NCBI GenBank assembly: GCA_027858965.1 | Contig: JAQIBS010000175.1 | Span: 1 to 64,000, forward strand | Source: Kiritimatiellia bacterium | Lineage (GTDB): Bacteria > Verrucomicrobiota > Kiritimatiellia > RFP12 > UBA1067 | Length of the DNA: 64,000 bases | Direction of reading: 5' to 3' | Part shown: in pieces, positions 52,599-60,453 of the stretch | Layout of the letters: every line of letters starts with the position of its first letter | Position numbering within the stretch: the stretch's first letter is position 1 | Made by a program: the position numbers and the translations under genes | Notes under the pieces: generated by a model | Databases searched by the model: none | Seen by the model: the letters and a program-made list of their open reading frames with translations, nothing else | Told to the model about the DNA's origin: nothing

Positions 52599-53231
52599 TC
52601 AGACAGCGTTAAAAGAAGACTGGGCATTGAACACAAGCGCAGCTCTCTGTTTCAATTCAACATCCAGCTTCCCGTCAAAATACAATCGGACAGTATCCCC
52701 ATCTGAGGTGGCAGCCAAAAACGTCCACCGGTTCAGCGGCAGCACAGACTTGGTCTCAACCAGCACTTTCCTTGTCCGGTGATCACCGTATTGACCATAG
52801 ATAATGTGCCCGCCTGAGACGTACATACCAAAAACCGGCGTAGTCCAATTCGGATTGGCGTTAGGAATGCCGAAAAGCACGGTGTTGTTGCGTAGCTTTG
52901 TTGGTTTAACCCATAAGACAGTTGTGATATTCGTGCGCAGGTTGAAGTTCTCTTTCGGCTCGATCCGCACGTGACCGTCGAGTCCATCCAGTTCCAACGA
53001 GGTCGTGCCCTTTTCCTTACGTGGCTCGCCCCAAGTAATGACGCCATCGTTGCCCACGCAGGAAAGGTCTTTCACAATCTTGCCGTCACAGTCTCCGAAT
53101 GTCCAGTGCCCGACTAAATCAGGAGATCGCACAGGGACACGTGTCAGGCAGGACGACAACATCACGGAGGCCAACAGGATTGCAATAACCGAGATACATA
53201 AATACGCGCGTGTGTTTTTATTTCTAATCAT
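52599..53231 (-). CDS. LamG-domain lipoprotein, probably C-terminally truncated
   Basis: 210 residues. A lipobox (LSSC) ends the signal peptide. The LamG/concanavalin-like lectin domain starts LVGHWTFGDCDGKIVKDLSC and continues through GNDGVITWG, SLELDGLDGHVRI, TVLWVKPTK and LYFDGKLDVE. LamG-3 domains normally close with an IDEVRIYNRAL-type strand after the DG hairpin, but here the protein ends in FNAQSSFNAV. The 3' part is likely lost. It may bind carbohydrate at the cell surface. It is followed by the GH28-like gene on the same strand, 54 bp further on. Confidence 0.7.
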   Translation of the reverse strand: MIRNKNTRAYLCISVIAILLASVMLSSCLTRVPVRSPDLVGHWTFGDCDGKIVKDLSCVGNDGVITWGEPRKEKGTTSLELDGLDGHVRIEPKENFNLRTNITTVLWVKPTKLRNNTVLFGIPNANPNWTTPVFGMYVSGGHIIYGQYGDHRTRKVLVETKSVLPLNRWTFLAATSDGDTVRLYFDGKLDVELKQRAALVFNAQSSFNAV

Positions 53232-53265
53232 GGTTTTTATTTCTTAAGGAAAATAAAAGCAATTA

Positions 53266-53397
53266 TTATGCTCTTCTGCTTTCTCTAACAAAAGAAACAA
53301 TCTCTTTTGTTGAAATGTCAGAGTTGATGCCTTTGACATCAAGAGGTGATCGACCTTGAGTTTCCTGATATTCCCGTATCTTTAACTGTGCATTCAT
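53266..53397 (-). CDS. Possible 43-residue protein or toxin-antitoxin relic
   Basis: An ATG-to-TAA frame of 43 codons, MNAQLKIREYQETQGRSPLD followed by VKGINSDISTKEIVSFVRES. The first half recalls the REY-x4-GRSP start of HigB/Gp49-like toxins, and the second half the GINSxxSTxEI tail seen in some antitoxins. The join of both types in one short frame suggests a collapsed toxin-antitoxin locus. The ribosome site is poor. Treat it as tentative. Confidence 0.3.
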   Translation of the reverse strand: MNAQLKIREYQETQGRSPLDVKGINSDISTKEIVSFVRESRRA

Positions 53398-53503
53398 ATG
53401 TGGGAATTGTATTCTTATTGCTGCATTCTTCACAAGGAAAATGAGTTTTTATAAATTTTGTTGCGACTGAAAGCAACTTTTTTTAGGCTCTTCGTTAATT
53501 TTT

Positions 53504-53845
53504 TCAGAAACGCACAACCTCGTAGTGGTGTCGTTTTGGCTTGTTGATTTTGTAGATCTGCTCGAGCAATCTGGAGCACTCTTCTTCTACAGCAGCTTTG
53601 CCACCTGCAGTTGCCAGGTAGCTCTCAATCATTTTACAGCGATAGTTATTCCACATCTGCAGGTTAATATCTGGATAACGTGTTGCGTAAAAAAGAAGAA
53701 TCTGGGCGTGGTACCCCCCCTGTTTGGTAATGCTGTCACCTACAAAACAGACCCTGTCTCCATCCCGGAACGGCTCTGCTACAACGACGGCATTAACACC
53801 AATCAGAATGCCCAAACATAAAAATGCGCTGATTTTCAACTTCAT
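53504..53845 (-). pseudogene. SGNH hydrolase gene with a large in-frame internal deletion
   Basis: 113 residues where ~350-400 are expected. The N-terminus is intact: signal peptide (LCLGILIGVNAVVVA), then FRDGDRVCFVGDSITKQGG with the nucleophile block and HAQILLFYATRYPD. After INLQMWNNYRCKM the sequence is already the extreme C-terminus of this family (CSRLLEQIYKINKPKRHHYE). Blocks II, III and V, with the oxyanion Gly/Asn and catalytic Asp/His, are missing, so it cannot be an active hydrolase. Its ATG overlaps the stop of the upstream GH gene (TAATG), so it was translationally coupled. The deletion kept the frame. Confidence 0.8.
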
Positions 53846-56463
53846 TATTTTAACTCACACAGCTTGCAATCCTGCGGTTCAATGGTCACGGTGCGACCAT
53901 CGGGCAGACGTACGGTGTACGCAGTTTCCTCAGGATTAAAAAAGACTACTGCGCGGCGGCCGTCCGGTGCCTGCCAGACACTGTGATAAAAAGCAGGAAC
54001 AGAGAGAGACTGCGTTGTCTTGCTGTTCTTGCGCTTAACCTGGATCACCCGGACCGGCACATCAATGTCCAGCGGTTTCATCATCCGGCCATAGAGCAGG
54101 AAAGGAAGTCCCTCTTCCCGATAAAGACGACAGCACTTGAAATACATCTCCCGGCAGGCTGGCGCCCAGCCGATGCTCGGGTGGTAGAGAATCAGGTGCA
54201 GCATGCCGGGCATGCAGCCAGCTGCAAAACCTTTGGCAACTGTCCGCACAGGATGGTCTCCAGTGCTGCTTGCGGGTAAGTGCGACGCCCAGCCAGCCTG
54301 ATAATCGTGGTAGAGATACATAAACAGCGGAACAGCTTCAGTCAGAGGAGGCCGCATCGGAAAATCTGCAGTAATCACATACGGTCGACTCTGTATGAGC
54401 TGAAGGTACGGGATGTAAAGCTCATTAGGTTCTTCCATAGATAGAGCAAAGTCGGGACTCATTCCGCCGCACTCCTTGCGCAGCTGTTCGTACAACTCGA
54501 CGAGCGAAGTATGAATCCAGCGACCATACCCGGGCGGGTGCCCATGGTCGGGCGAGAGACAGAAGGCCTGACTCGCTCCGCCGCTGGTGCACTGATCCCA
54601 GTGGATAATCGTGTAACCCGCTTTCACACAACGTTGACAAATTTCAGAAATGGTCTCATTGCTGAAGCGCGTAGCCCGGCATAGCGTCGCGTACTTGCTT
54701 CCCTGGTAGCTCTTTTTTTCACTCTTCACGATGGTTGGCGTTCCGGGAGAATCCCGGCAGGTAACCCAGGGCTTTACCTCCCGATTGAAAATTTCTGTCC
54801 CGTCGTATGCACCCCGCGGTGCCCACGGTTTCTCAAAGGTCCAGCGGAAACCGGAGAGCATAACCATGCCAGTGCCGTATTTATCGAACAGATCACCCCT
54901 GGCTGCAAAATCTTCGTCGCTGGGAAATGCAGGAAAGTACTCCTGGGAACACCACATTCCATGCTGCTCCCAACCCCACGAGATCGTGATCATCGGCAGA
55001 CCGGAGCGGGCTTTAAGTTCCGGCATGATTGTTTTCAGATTCTCCAGAGAATACTTGTATTTTTTATTCTTATCCAGACGTTCCGGGCTGAAGTAGTTCA
55101 CCATTGCGCCATTGCGGAACTTTTTGGGCCAGAGAGGATTACTATGCAGCGGCGTTGCACAGAAGCTCTGTTGATGCGCCCACTTGCGGTAGACCTCGGC
55201 TGCATCATGCCAACTACCCTTGAAAGCGCCGATTACAACCGGCTGATCCACCACCACATCGGCCCCTGGTGTCACGGGACGTAGCTGCGTCACACCCATG
55301 CTCATGTTCAGATCGCCCTTGGCCCACAGTCTCTTGACTTCACCAGTCGGATCCAGGCTTGCCATAACCACACCGCCAGCAGGATCGTAGAAGGCCATCA
55401 CCTGGCATGACAGCGGTCCGGGGTAAGTTGAATCAAGCGATTTACCCATCATCTTTTCGTATGGATCGACCACAATCCCGCCGTCGAAAAGCGGATAGAG
55501 TAAACGATCGTCCTCAGACGATTCGCCCAATTTTCCGGGGCAGAATATGCGAGGATAATCCACTTCCGTCACAGCCCACTCGCTACGGTTTTCCACAGCA
55601 ATGCGACAGGCAAGAAGTCCGTCGCGACCATAGGGTTCATAGGAGTAACGTACCGTCATGTCCGGGAACTTCGCAGTGAAGTTCACACGCTGACCTTTGC
55701 GTTCGTGTGTTATGCTGTCGGACTGCCCCGATGTTCGCTCAAGAATATTCTGTCCCTGACGCAGAGTGAGCCGAAAAGCGGGGTGTTTATCCAGAGGGAA
55801 TATGAGGTTATTTTTGGTGTACTGATTATTCAATGCAATGATACATCCGCGTTCATTAATGAAGAATGTGCTGCTCTGCGCAGATATCTGAATATCACCC
55901 GCACTCTTCTGCCGTGCAGACAGCTTCTTTATATCCACATGAACAATGGACACGTTGTCGATCCACACATCGCCTGAGGTACCACCGAGAAAGAAGTTCA
56001 GCTTAACCTTAGGACACGGCACCGCCTTGGCGCGGAAGCAGGCCTGGTGAGTCTGCCACTGCTGTGTCATAGAGAAATCTCTGCCCATGCCGGCATTTTC
56101 CCACGGTTTTCCCTGTTCCATGAGCGACACTCTCGTATTGCGCGGCAGGGGGGACTTACAGTGAAAGCTGACGCGATAGATCTCGCCCGATTTGAGTGTA
56201 CTCTGCGGAAAGCTGCAGGTAAACTGAACAAAACTGCCGCGCGGACCAGCCTCTGTCACTTCCACATATCCCGCTGGATTGCCATTGACCGGTTCAACCC
56301 TGAACGCAGCCTTGGCGCCCTTCTCGGCATGAAGAGACCAATGCGCCTTGCCTCTATCAAACGCACCGTTCAGCAACAGGTTTTCGGCAGCAGGCTCTGC
56401 GGCAGAGCAGAGCCCGACTGAGATGAATGCAAACACAACACAAGACCATTTTGTAAACAACAT
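53845..56463 (-). CDS. Exported DUF6259-type glycoside hydrolase-like protein with CBM4/9-like domain
   Basis: 872 residues from the ATG at 56463 (MLFTKWSCVV), which has an AAGGAGATT site; the longer frame to 56514 is leader. The signal peptide ends near GLCSA. Residues ~25-175 are a CBM4/9-like jelly-roll (NLLLNGAFDRGKAHWSL). A beta-sandwich (DGLLACRIAVENRSEW; YPGPLSCQVMAFYDPAGG) and a barrel (MITISWGWEQHGMW, TIIHWDQCTSGGA, DFALSMEEPNEL) follow the DUF6259 plan, sharing FKGSWHDAAEVYRKW with the 27499-29673 protein. Candidate acidic residues are Asp in HWDQC and Glu in SMEEPNE. It lies 47 bp after the GH141-like gene and overlaps the SGNH relic, forming an operon. Confidence 0.75.
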   Translation of the reverse strand: MLFTKWSCVVFAFISVGLCSAAEPAAENLLLNGAFDRGKAHWSLHAEKGAKAAFRVEPVNGNPAGYVEVTEAGPRGSFVQFTCSFPQSTLKSGEIYRVSFHCKSPLPRNTRVSLMEQGKPWENAGMGRDFSMTQQWQTHQACFRAKAVPCPKVKLNFFLGGTSGDVWIDNVSIVHVDIKKLSARQKSAGDIQISAQSSTFFINERGCIIALNNQYTKNNLIFPLDKHPAFRLTLRQGQNILERTSGQSDSITHERKGQRVNFTAKFPDMTVRYSYEPYGRDGLLACRIAVENRSEWAVTEVDYPRIFCPGKLGESSEDDRLLYPLFDGGIVVDPYEKMMGKSLDSTYPGPLSCQVMAFYDPAGGVVMASLDPTGEVKRLWAKGDLNMSMGVTQLRPVTPGADVVVDQPVVIGAFKGSWHDAAEVYRKWAHQQSFCATPLHSNPLWPKKFRNGAMVNYFSPERLDKNKKYKYSLENLKTIMPELKARSGLPMITISWGWEQHGMWCSQEYFPAFPSDEDFAARGDLFDKYGTGMVMLSGFRWTFEKPWAPRGAYDGTEIFNREVKPWVTCRDSPGTPTIVKSEKKSYQGSKYATLCRATRFSNETISEICQRCVKAGYTIIHWDQCTSGGASQAFCLSPDHGHPPGYGRWIHTSLVELYEQLRKECGGMSPDFALSMEEPNELYIPYLQLIQSRPYVITADFPMRPPLTEAVPLFMYLYHDYQAGWASHLPASSTGDHPVRTVAKGFAAGCMPGMLHLILYHPSIGWAPACREMYFKCCRLYREEGLPFLLYGRMMKPLDIDVPVRVIQVKRKNSKTTQSLSVPAFYHSVWQAPDGRRAVVFFNPEETAYTVRLPDGRTVTIEPQDCKLCELK

Positions 56464-56510
56464 CTCAATCTCCTTAATCATCATACTCACATTCACCAAT
56501 CTTAAATATA

Positions 56511-58643
56511 TCAACTACCGGATTTGAGTTCCTTGCAGATGATGCGTACGCTGTGTTTGACAGGCCAGATTGCCCGTTCAGGTGATTCATACAGTCCCAT
56601 CTTAGCTATCGGAAGTTGCTTGAAACCCATTTTAAATGCAGGTGATTCAGCCTTAAGCCGATAATCATCTTTTTCAGGATTTTCAAAAAGCGGATCAACC
56701 CCGGCCAGATTATTATCTCCGATCATCCAGTTTTGGTCAGTGCGCGGATATTTTTTATAATGCACCATCCAATCCTTCTCGCCGCCGGCAATCACATTGT
56801 GTTCAACCCGGGTGCGTGTGGATGGATCGCGCATCTTGACTTTCCCGTCAACAGCATCGCGCATACAAGCCAGCCAGGGATAACGTTCCTTCCAGGGAGA
56901 GTCATCCACCGGCACCTTTGCCAGTATTTCAGGAAGCTGCTTATGGGTATAACCATGCGTATTGTGATAATCCTCGGGTTTATCCCATGTCTGCCAGCCG
57001 GAAATCGCTGGATAGCATTCCACAAAAATATTGTTTTCAATCACATTACCAACTGCGGAAAGAGAAATACCCTCAGCAACTCTCACAATCAGGTTACCTG
57101 AAACCTCAATTCCGGCCGCGCCGTCATCAAGCATCACGGCACGGTTGCGCTGCCGGCGTGGATTGTAAATATCATGAATATAATTGCAGGTAATCTTATT
57201 CCCCACCAGAGTCCAGTTCCTACCGGCATAAAAAGCGCCCATTTCACCGGACAGAAGACAGATGCTGTGCACCTCATTATACTTGAAGATATTTTCACGC
57301 CCTGAGAACAGAATGGCCACATGGGGTCCATCATGAATAAGATTGTGAGTCACACGATGGCCGCATCCGTATATATGCACGGCAGCGCCATAGGTGAAGC
57401 TGAAGCGTGAATAATCATAAATATGATTATTGTCGAAATGATGATTACAGTGTTCCAATGTCTTGTCATTCCCAGCCCGGGAAACAATACCACCATCATT
57501 CAAGTGATACATCTCACATCCGGCAATACGATGATTCTGGCCGTCACGGATTGTAACCGCTTTATGTCCGATATTTCGCAGAGTGCAACCGACGACTGTC
57601 AGATTCTCTCCTCCTTTGATTTTGATCGCCTCGCCCCGGCAGTTCTCAAAAACAAGACCGCTGAACTTTATGTTGCTTGCATTATCCAGTTCAAGCAGAC
57701 GCACCCCAACCGAGACCTCAGCTATTTTATTCGCGGATTTTTCAGGCGGCCAGAAGTAAAGTTTTCCATCCAGACGGTTGATATAATACTCACCAGGCTG
57801 ATCCAGTTCACAGAGCAGATTGTATCCGAACCAAATACCCCCCTTGCGAAATCCATAGTTACTGCCGGGAACTTTCTGGGTGATTGTTTTTGTTGCAGGG
57901 TCAATCTTATCAAAAGCGATAGCACAGGCAGCCCAGTCATGCGCCCAGAAGCCCTGTCCTCGCGGATCAACCTCATCAACCCAACGTGAGGGTCTATCAC
58001 CCTCATAAGCAAACCGGTTGCCATCACGACCATCCGGAGTATCTGCAACATTAACGAAGCCCTCATTCGGCCAGCGGGCAAGCGTCATAAGCTTATCGCC
58101 ATAGGTTAACTGGATCCCCGATGCGGGAGAGGCGGAAGAACCTACCGGCTCAATGCCGTAATCAGAGAGTCCCTGTCGGGGGAGTGAAACACACTTGACC
58201 TTTCCTTTCGCGTTAACAGGCAGACGACTCAACAGATTTGTATCAGTAACATCGTGCATCTGCCACAGCTTCACCCCACCGCTGATGCGGACCTCAGTAG
58301 CCGGTGCAGCCCTGAAAATAACTGGTGACTCTGCTGTCCCGGAGTCCTCTTCCTTAAAGATCACAGAATTGGTCTGTTCATAACGCCCCCGTTGAAACTC
58401 GACAATGATTTCACTGTTTTTCGGCAATGTGCCGGCATTGCGCATACGGCGCAGGGTATCACGTGCTCCCTGCAATGAAGCCAGCGGACCATCAGATTTA
58501 GTTGCATTGGGAGAGGACAAAGAACCGCTCCAGGCATCACGCCCCGCTGTCGAAACGTACAACATCGGCTTTGCATTATCGGCAAATGAGCCCAATGTCA
58601 TTGAAACAGCTAATATCATCAAACATAGTTTACTATTTTTCAT
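56511..58643 (-). CDS. Exported right-handed beta-helix hydrolase, GH141-like
   Basis: 710 residues with a signal peptide (MILAVSMTLGSFA) and an AAAAGGAAA ribosome site. MLYVSTAGRDAWSGSLSSPN and ASLQGARDTLRRMR are the family entry, then a beta-sandwich insert (RISGGVKLWQMHDVTDTNLL) and beta-helix coils (IKFSGLVFENCRGEAIKIKG; YNEVHSICLLSGEMGAFYAG). The end FKMGFKQLPIAKMGLYESPE matches the paralogue at 41383-43482. Unlike that paralogue it has no lipobox, so one would be soluble and one anchored. GH141 members include alpha-L-fucosidases of pectin breakdown; the substrate here is not proven. It is first in the operon with the DUF6259 gene. Confidence 0.75.
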   Translation of the reverse strand: MKNSKLCLMILAVSMTLGSFADNAKPMLYVSTAGRDAWSGSLSSPNATKSDGPLASLQGARDTLRRMRNAGTLPKNSEIIVEFQRGRYEQTNSVIFKEEDSGTAESPVIFRAAPATEVRISGGVKLWQMHDVTDTNLLSRLPVNAKGKVKCVSLPRQGLSDYGIEPVGSSASPASGIQLTYGDKLMTLARWPNEGFVNVADTPDGRDGNRFAYEGDRPSRWVDEVDPRGQGFWAHDWAACAIAFDKIDPATKTITQKVPGSNYGFRKGGIWFGYNLLCELDQPGEYYINRLDGKLYFWPPEKSANKIAEVSVGVRLLELDNASNIKFSGLVFENCRGEAIKIKGGENLTVVGCTLRNIGHKAVTIRDGQNHRIAGCEMYHLNDGGIVSRAGNDKTLEHCNHHFDNNHIYDYSRFSFTYGAAVHIYGCGHRVTHNLIHDGPHVAILFSGRENIFKYNEVHSICLLSGEMGAFYAGRNWTLVGNKITCNYIHDIYNPRRQRNRAVMLDDGAAGIEVSGNLIVRVAEGISLSAVGNVIENNIFVECYPAISGWQTWDKPEDYHNTHGYTHKQLPEILAKVPVDDSPWKERYPWLACMRDAVDGKVKMRDPSTRTRVEHNVIAGGEKDWMVHYKKYPRTDQNWMIGDNNLAGVDPLFENPEKDDYRLKAESPAFKMGFKQLPIAKMGLYESPERAIWPVKHSVRIICKELKSGS

Positions 58644-58754
58644 AATTTCCTTTTTTAAGTATTTATATAGTACCTTCCATATTCATCGCATACAACAAAC
58701 TTTTGATGAAAGCAGCGATATTTGCAATCAAAAGGCAATGCCATATCGTTTGAA

Positions 58755-59147
58755 GTGCCCCTTCAGGGCACATTGTTTATCATTTCTCATTACCCAGGGC
58801 GTTGCCCTGGGCTAACCTTGCATAGCCCCGTTGGGGCAAATAAACGCACCACACCGTTGTCAAACATCCATTGCCATGCTTGAACGCACCACACCGTTGT
58901 CAAACATCCATTGCCATGCTTGAACGCACCGCGCCGTTATCAAACATCCATTGTCATACGTGAACGCACCACGCCGAAGGAATGATGCATGCATCCTCAA
59001 AATCGATGAGACGGACTTACCTCCAACACGCAGTCCTCTCCCAACACACAGACGTTCCTTAGCCCGCCTCAACGAGGCGGATTCACCTTAGCCCGGGGCA
59101 ACGCCCTGGGTACACCGCATAGCAAAAAATGTGGCCTGAAGGGTCAC
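58755..59147. repeat. Composite element: 40-bp tandem repeat between mirrored sets of hairpins
   Basis: 58841-58976 is a 40-bp unit repeated 3.4 times (copies 1 and 2 nearly identical, copy 3 with scattered changes). On the left are GTGCCC/GGGCAC (58755-58771), CCCAGGGC-gtt-GCCCTGGG (58793-58811) and GCCCC-gtt-GGGGC (58825-58837). On the right, in reverse order and complementary loop sense, are CCGCCTC-aac-GAGGCGG (59064-59080), CCCGGGGC-aac-GCCCTGGG (59092-59110) and GTGGCC/GGTCAC (59131-59147). No gene lies in the 58644-59223 gap. Confidence 0.85.
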
Positions 59148-59223
59148 CTTAATATCAATTGAAGTCTCCTACAACATCTGATAATCTTACATTGAAAATT
59201 AAACAGAAAAACGAGATTATTGC

Positions 59224-60105
59224 ATGAAAAAAATATTCGCCAAAACAGCCATCGCTCTATTATTTTTAGCCAGCTGGCTCATCACCCAACCTCTCATTGC
59301 GCAAGCGCAGAAAGCTCACTCAGCAACAACTGAATCCATCGACTGGCAGGCAGATAAAACCGACATCTGGCTTGGATATACTCGACATCACTTCAAAGTA
59401 GATGGATGCAGTTGCTGGGTAACAGTTCCTGAAAATCCGCTTCTAGGTAATCAGTGGGTCTGGGGCACAGAGTGGCCGGAGGCCTTTACCAGACGCACCG
59501 GCACAGAAATGCTTCTTAAAGCAGGCTTTTATTACGTACATGCCAAAGTCGGTACACTCTCAATTGGAGGACCACCTGCTCTGGCTGATATGGATGCATT
59601 CTATAAATATTTTGTAGCAAAGGGGCTGGCTTCCAAAGGAACGTTGAGCGGTGTGAGTCGGGGCGGGCTGTACGCCTACCGTTTTGCAGCACAGCATCCA
59701 GAGCGTGTGGTCTGCATCTATGGAGATGCCCCTGTTGCCGACTTAAAGAGCTGGCCGCTGGGAATACTGCCGGGTTGCAAGCGCAAGGAAGCGGGCATTA
59801 AACCCATGATGGAGTTTTACGGATTTAAAGATGAAGCTGAAGCCGCCGCATATAAAGGCAATCCTGTTGATGTTCTGGAACCTATATTCAAAGCCGGCAT
59901 TCCCTTGATTCATGTCATTGGTGAAGTTGATGAGAATGTCCCCCCGGGCCCCAACACTAATGAAATTGAGAAACGCTACAAAGCACTGGGTGGCACAATT
60001 ACCGTATTTCGCAAACCAAAGTGCGGCCATCACCCACACGGACTGGAAGACCCGACCCCGGTGGTGGAACTGATAAAAAAATATACAAAAGTTGCAAACC
60101 AGTAA
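59224..60105 (+). CDS. Exported alpha/beta hydrolase
   Basis: 293 residues with a signal peptide (ALLFLASWLITQPLIAQAQ). The nucleophile elbow is GTLSGVSRGGLYAYRFA (Ser in GVSRGG), the acid is likely Asp in VIGEVDENVPPGPN, and the catalytic His lies in KCGHHPHGLEDP, so the triad is complete. It resembles exported carbohydrate or aryl esterases of the prolyl-oligopeptidase-like fold. A Cys pair (DGCSCW) near the N-terminus may matter for folding. The ribosome site is weak (ACGAGA). It lies between two repeat-rich gaps on the plus strand, followed by the GH36 gene. Confidence 0.82.
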   Translation: MKKIFAKTAIALLFLASWLITQPLIAQAQKAHSATTESIDWQADKTDIWLGYTRHHFKVDGCSCWVTVPENPLLGNQWVWGTEWPEAFTRRTGTEMLLKAGFYYVHAKVGTLSIGGPPALADMDAFYKYFVAKGLASKGTLSGVSRGGLYAYRFAAQHPERVVCIYGDAPVADLKSWPLGILPGCKRKEAGIKPMMEFYGFKDEAEAAAYKGNPVDVLEPIFKAGIPLIHVIGEVDENVPPGPNTNEIEKRYKALGGTITVFRKPKCGHHPHGLEDPTPVVELIKKYTKVANQ

Positions 60106-60210
60106 TCAAGCTAAACCAGCGAAGCCGGAACCAAACTGAGCCTATGTGATATGCGAAATCTTTTCGCTCTTATTGAAAAGTTGTGTGATATGCACCGCTG
60201 GTTTAGTCAA

Positions 60211-60328
60211 CAACGCTTCGCGTTGCATCTCTAAAACTAAAGCCAAAATCTGTTAGAGTATTTCTTTGTAGAGTTGGCTCTCAGAGCCAATTTTGAGTTC
60301 CGATTTTGGCTCTAAGAGCCAACTCTAC
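60211..60328. repeat. Palindrome copy 3 and a 61-bp nested palindrome
   Basis: 60211-60225 is CAACGC-ttc-GCGTTG, related to 46-60 and 9768-9782. 60268-60281 (GTAGAGTTGGCTCT) is perfectly complementary to 60315-60328, and each arm is also part of its own small hairpin (60274-60290 and 60306-60322). The remaining 60106-60453 gap has a direct TGTGATATGC repeat and no gene. Confidence 0.8.
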
Positions 60329-60453
60329 AGTAAAAACTAATCACTCACCAAGCATGAAAATAAAAGCGCAGAGGCCCAAGAAAAACACATACTTACTATG
60401 CTCTGGACAAACAGCCGACATAAAGTTTAATATCTGAGGCTAAAGGACATCAT

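Noticed and set aside
58841-58976. CRISPR array
   Set aside because: The 40-bp units are contiguous with no unique spacers and no cas genes are nearby; it is a plain tandem repeat.
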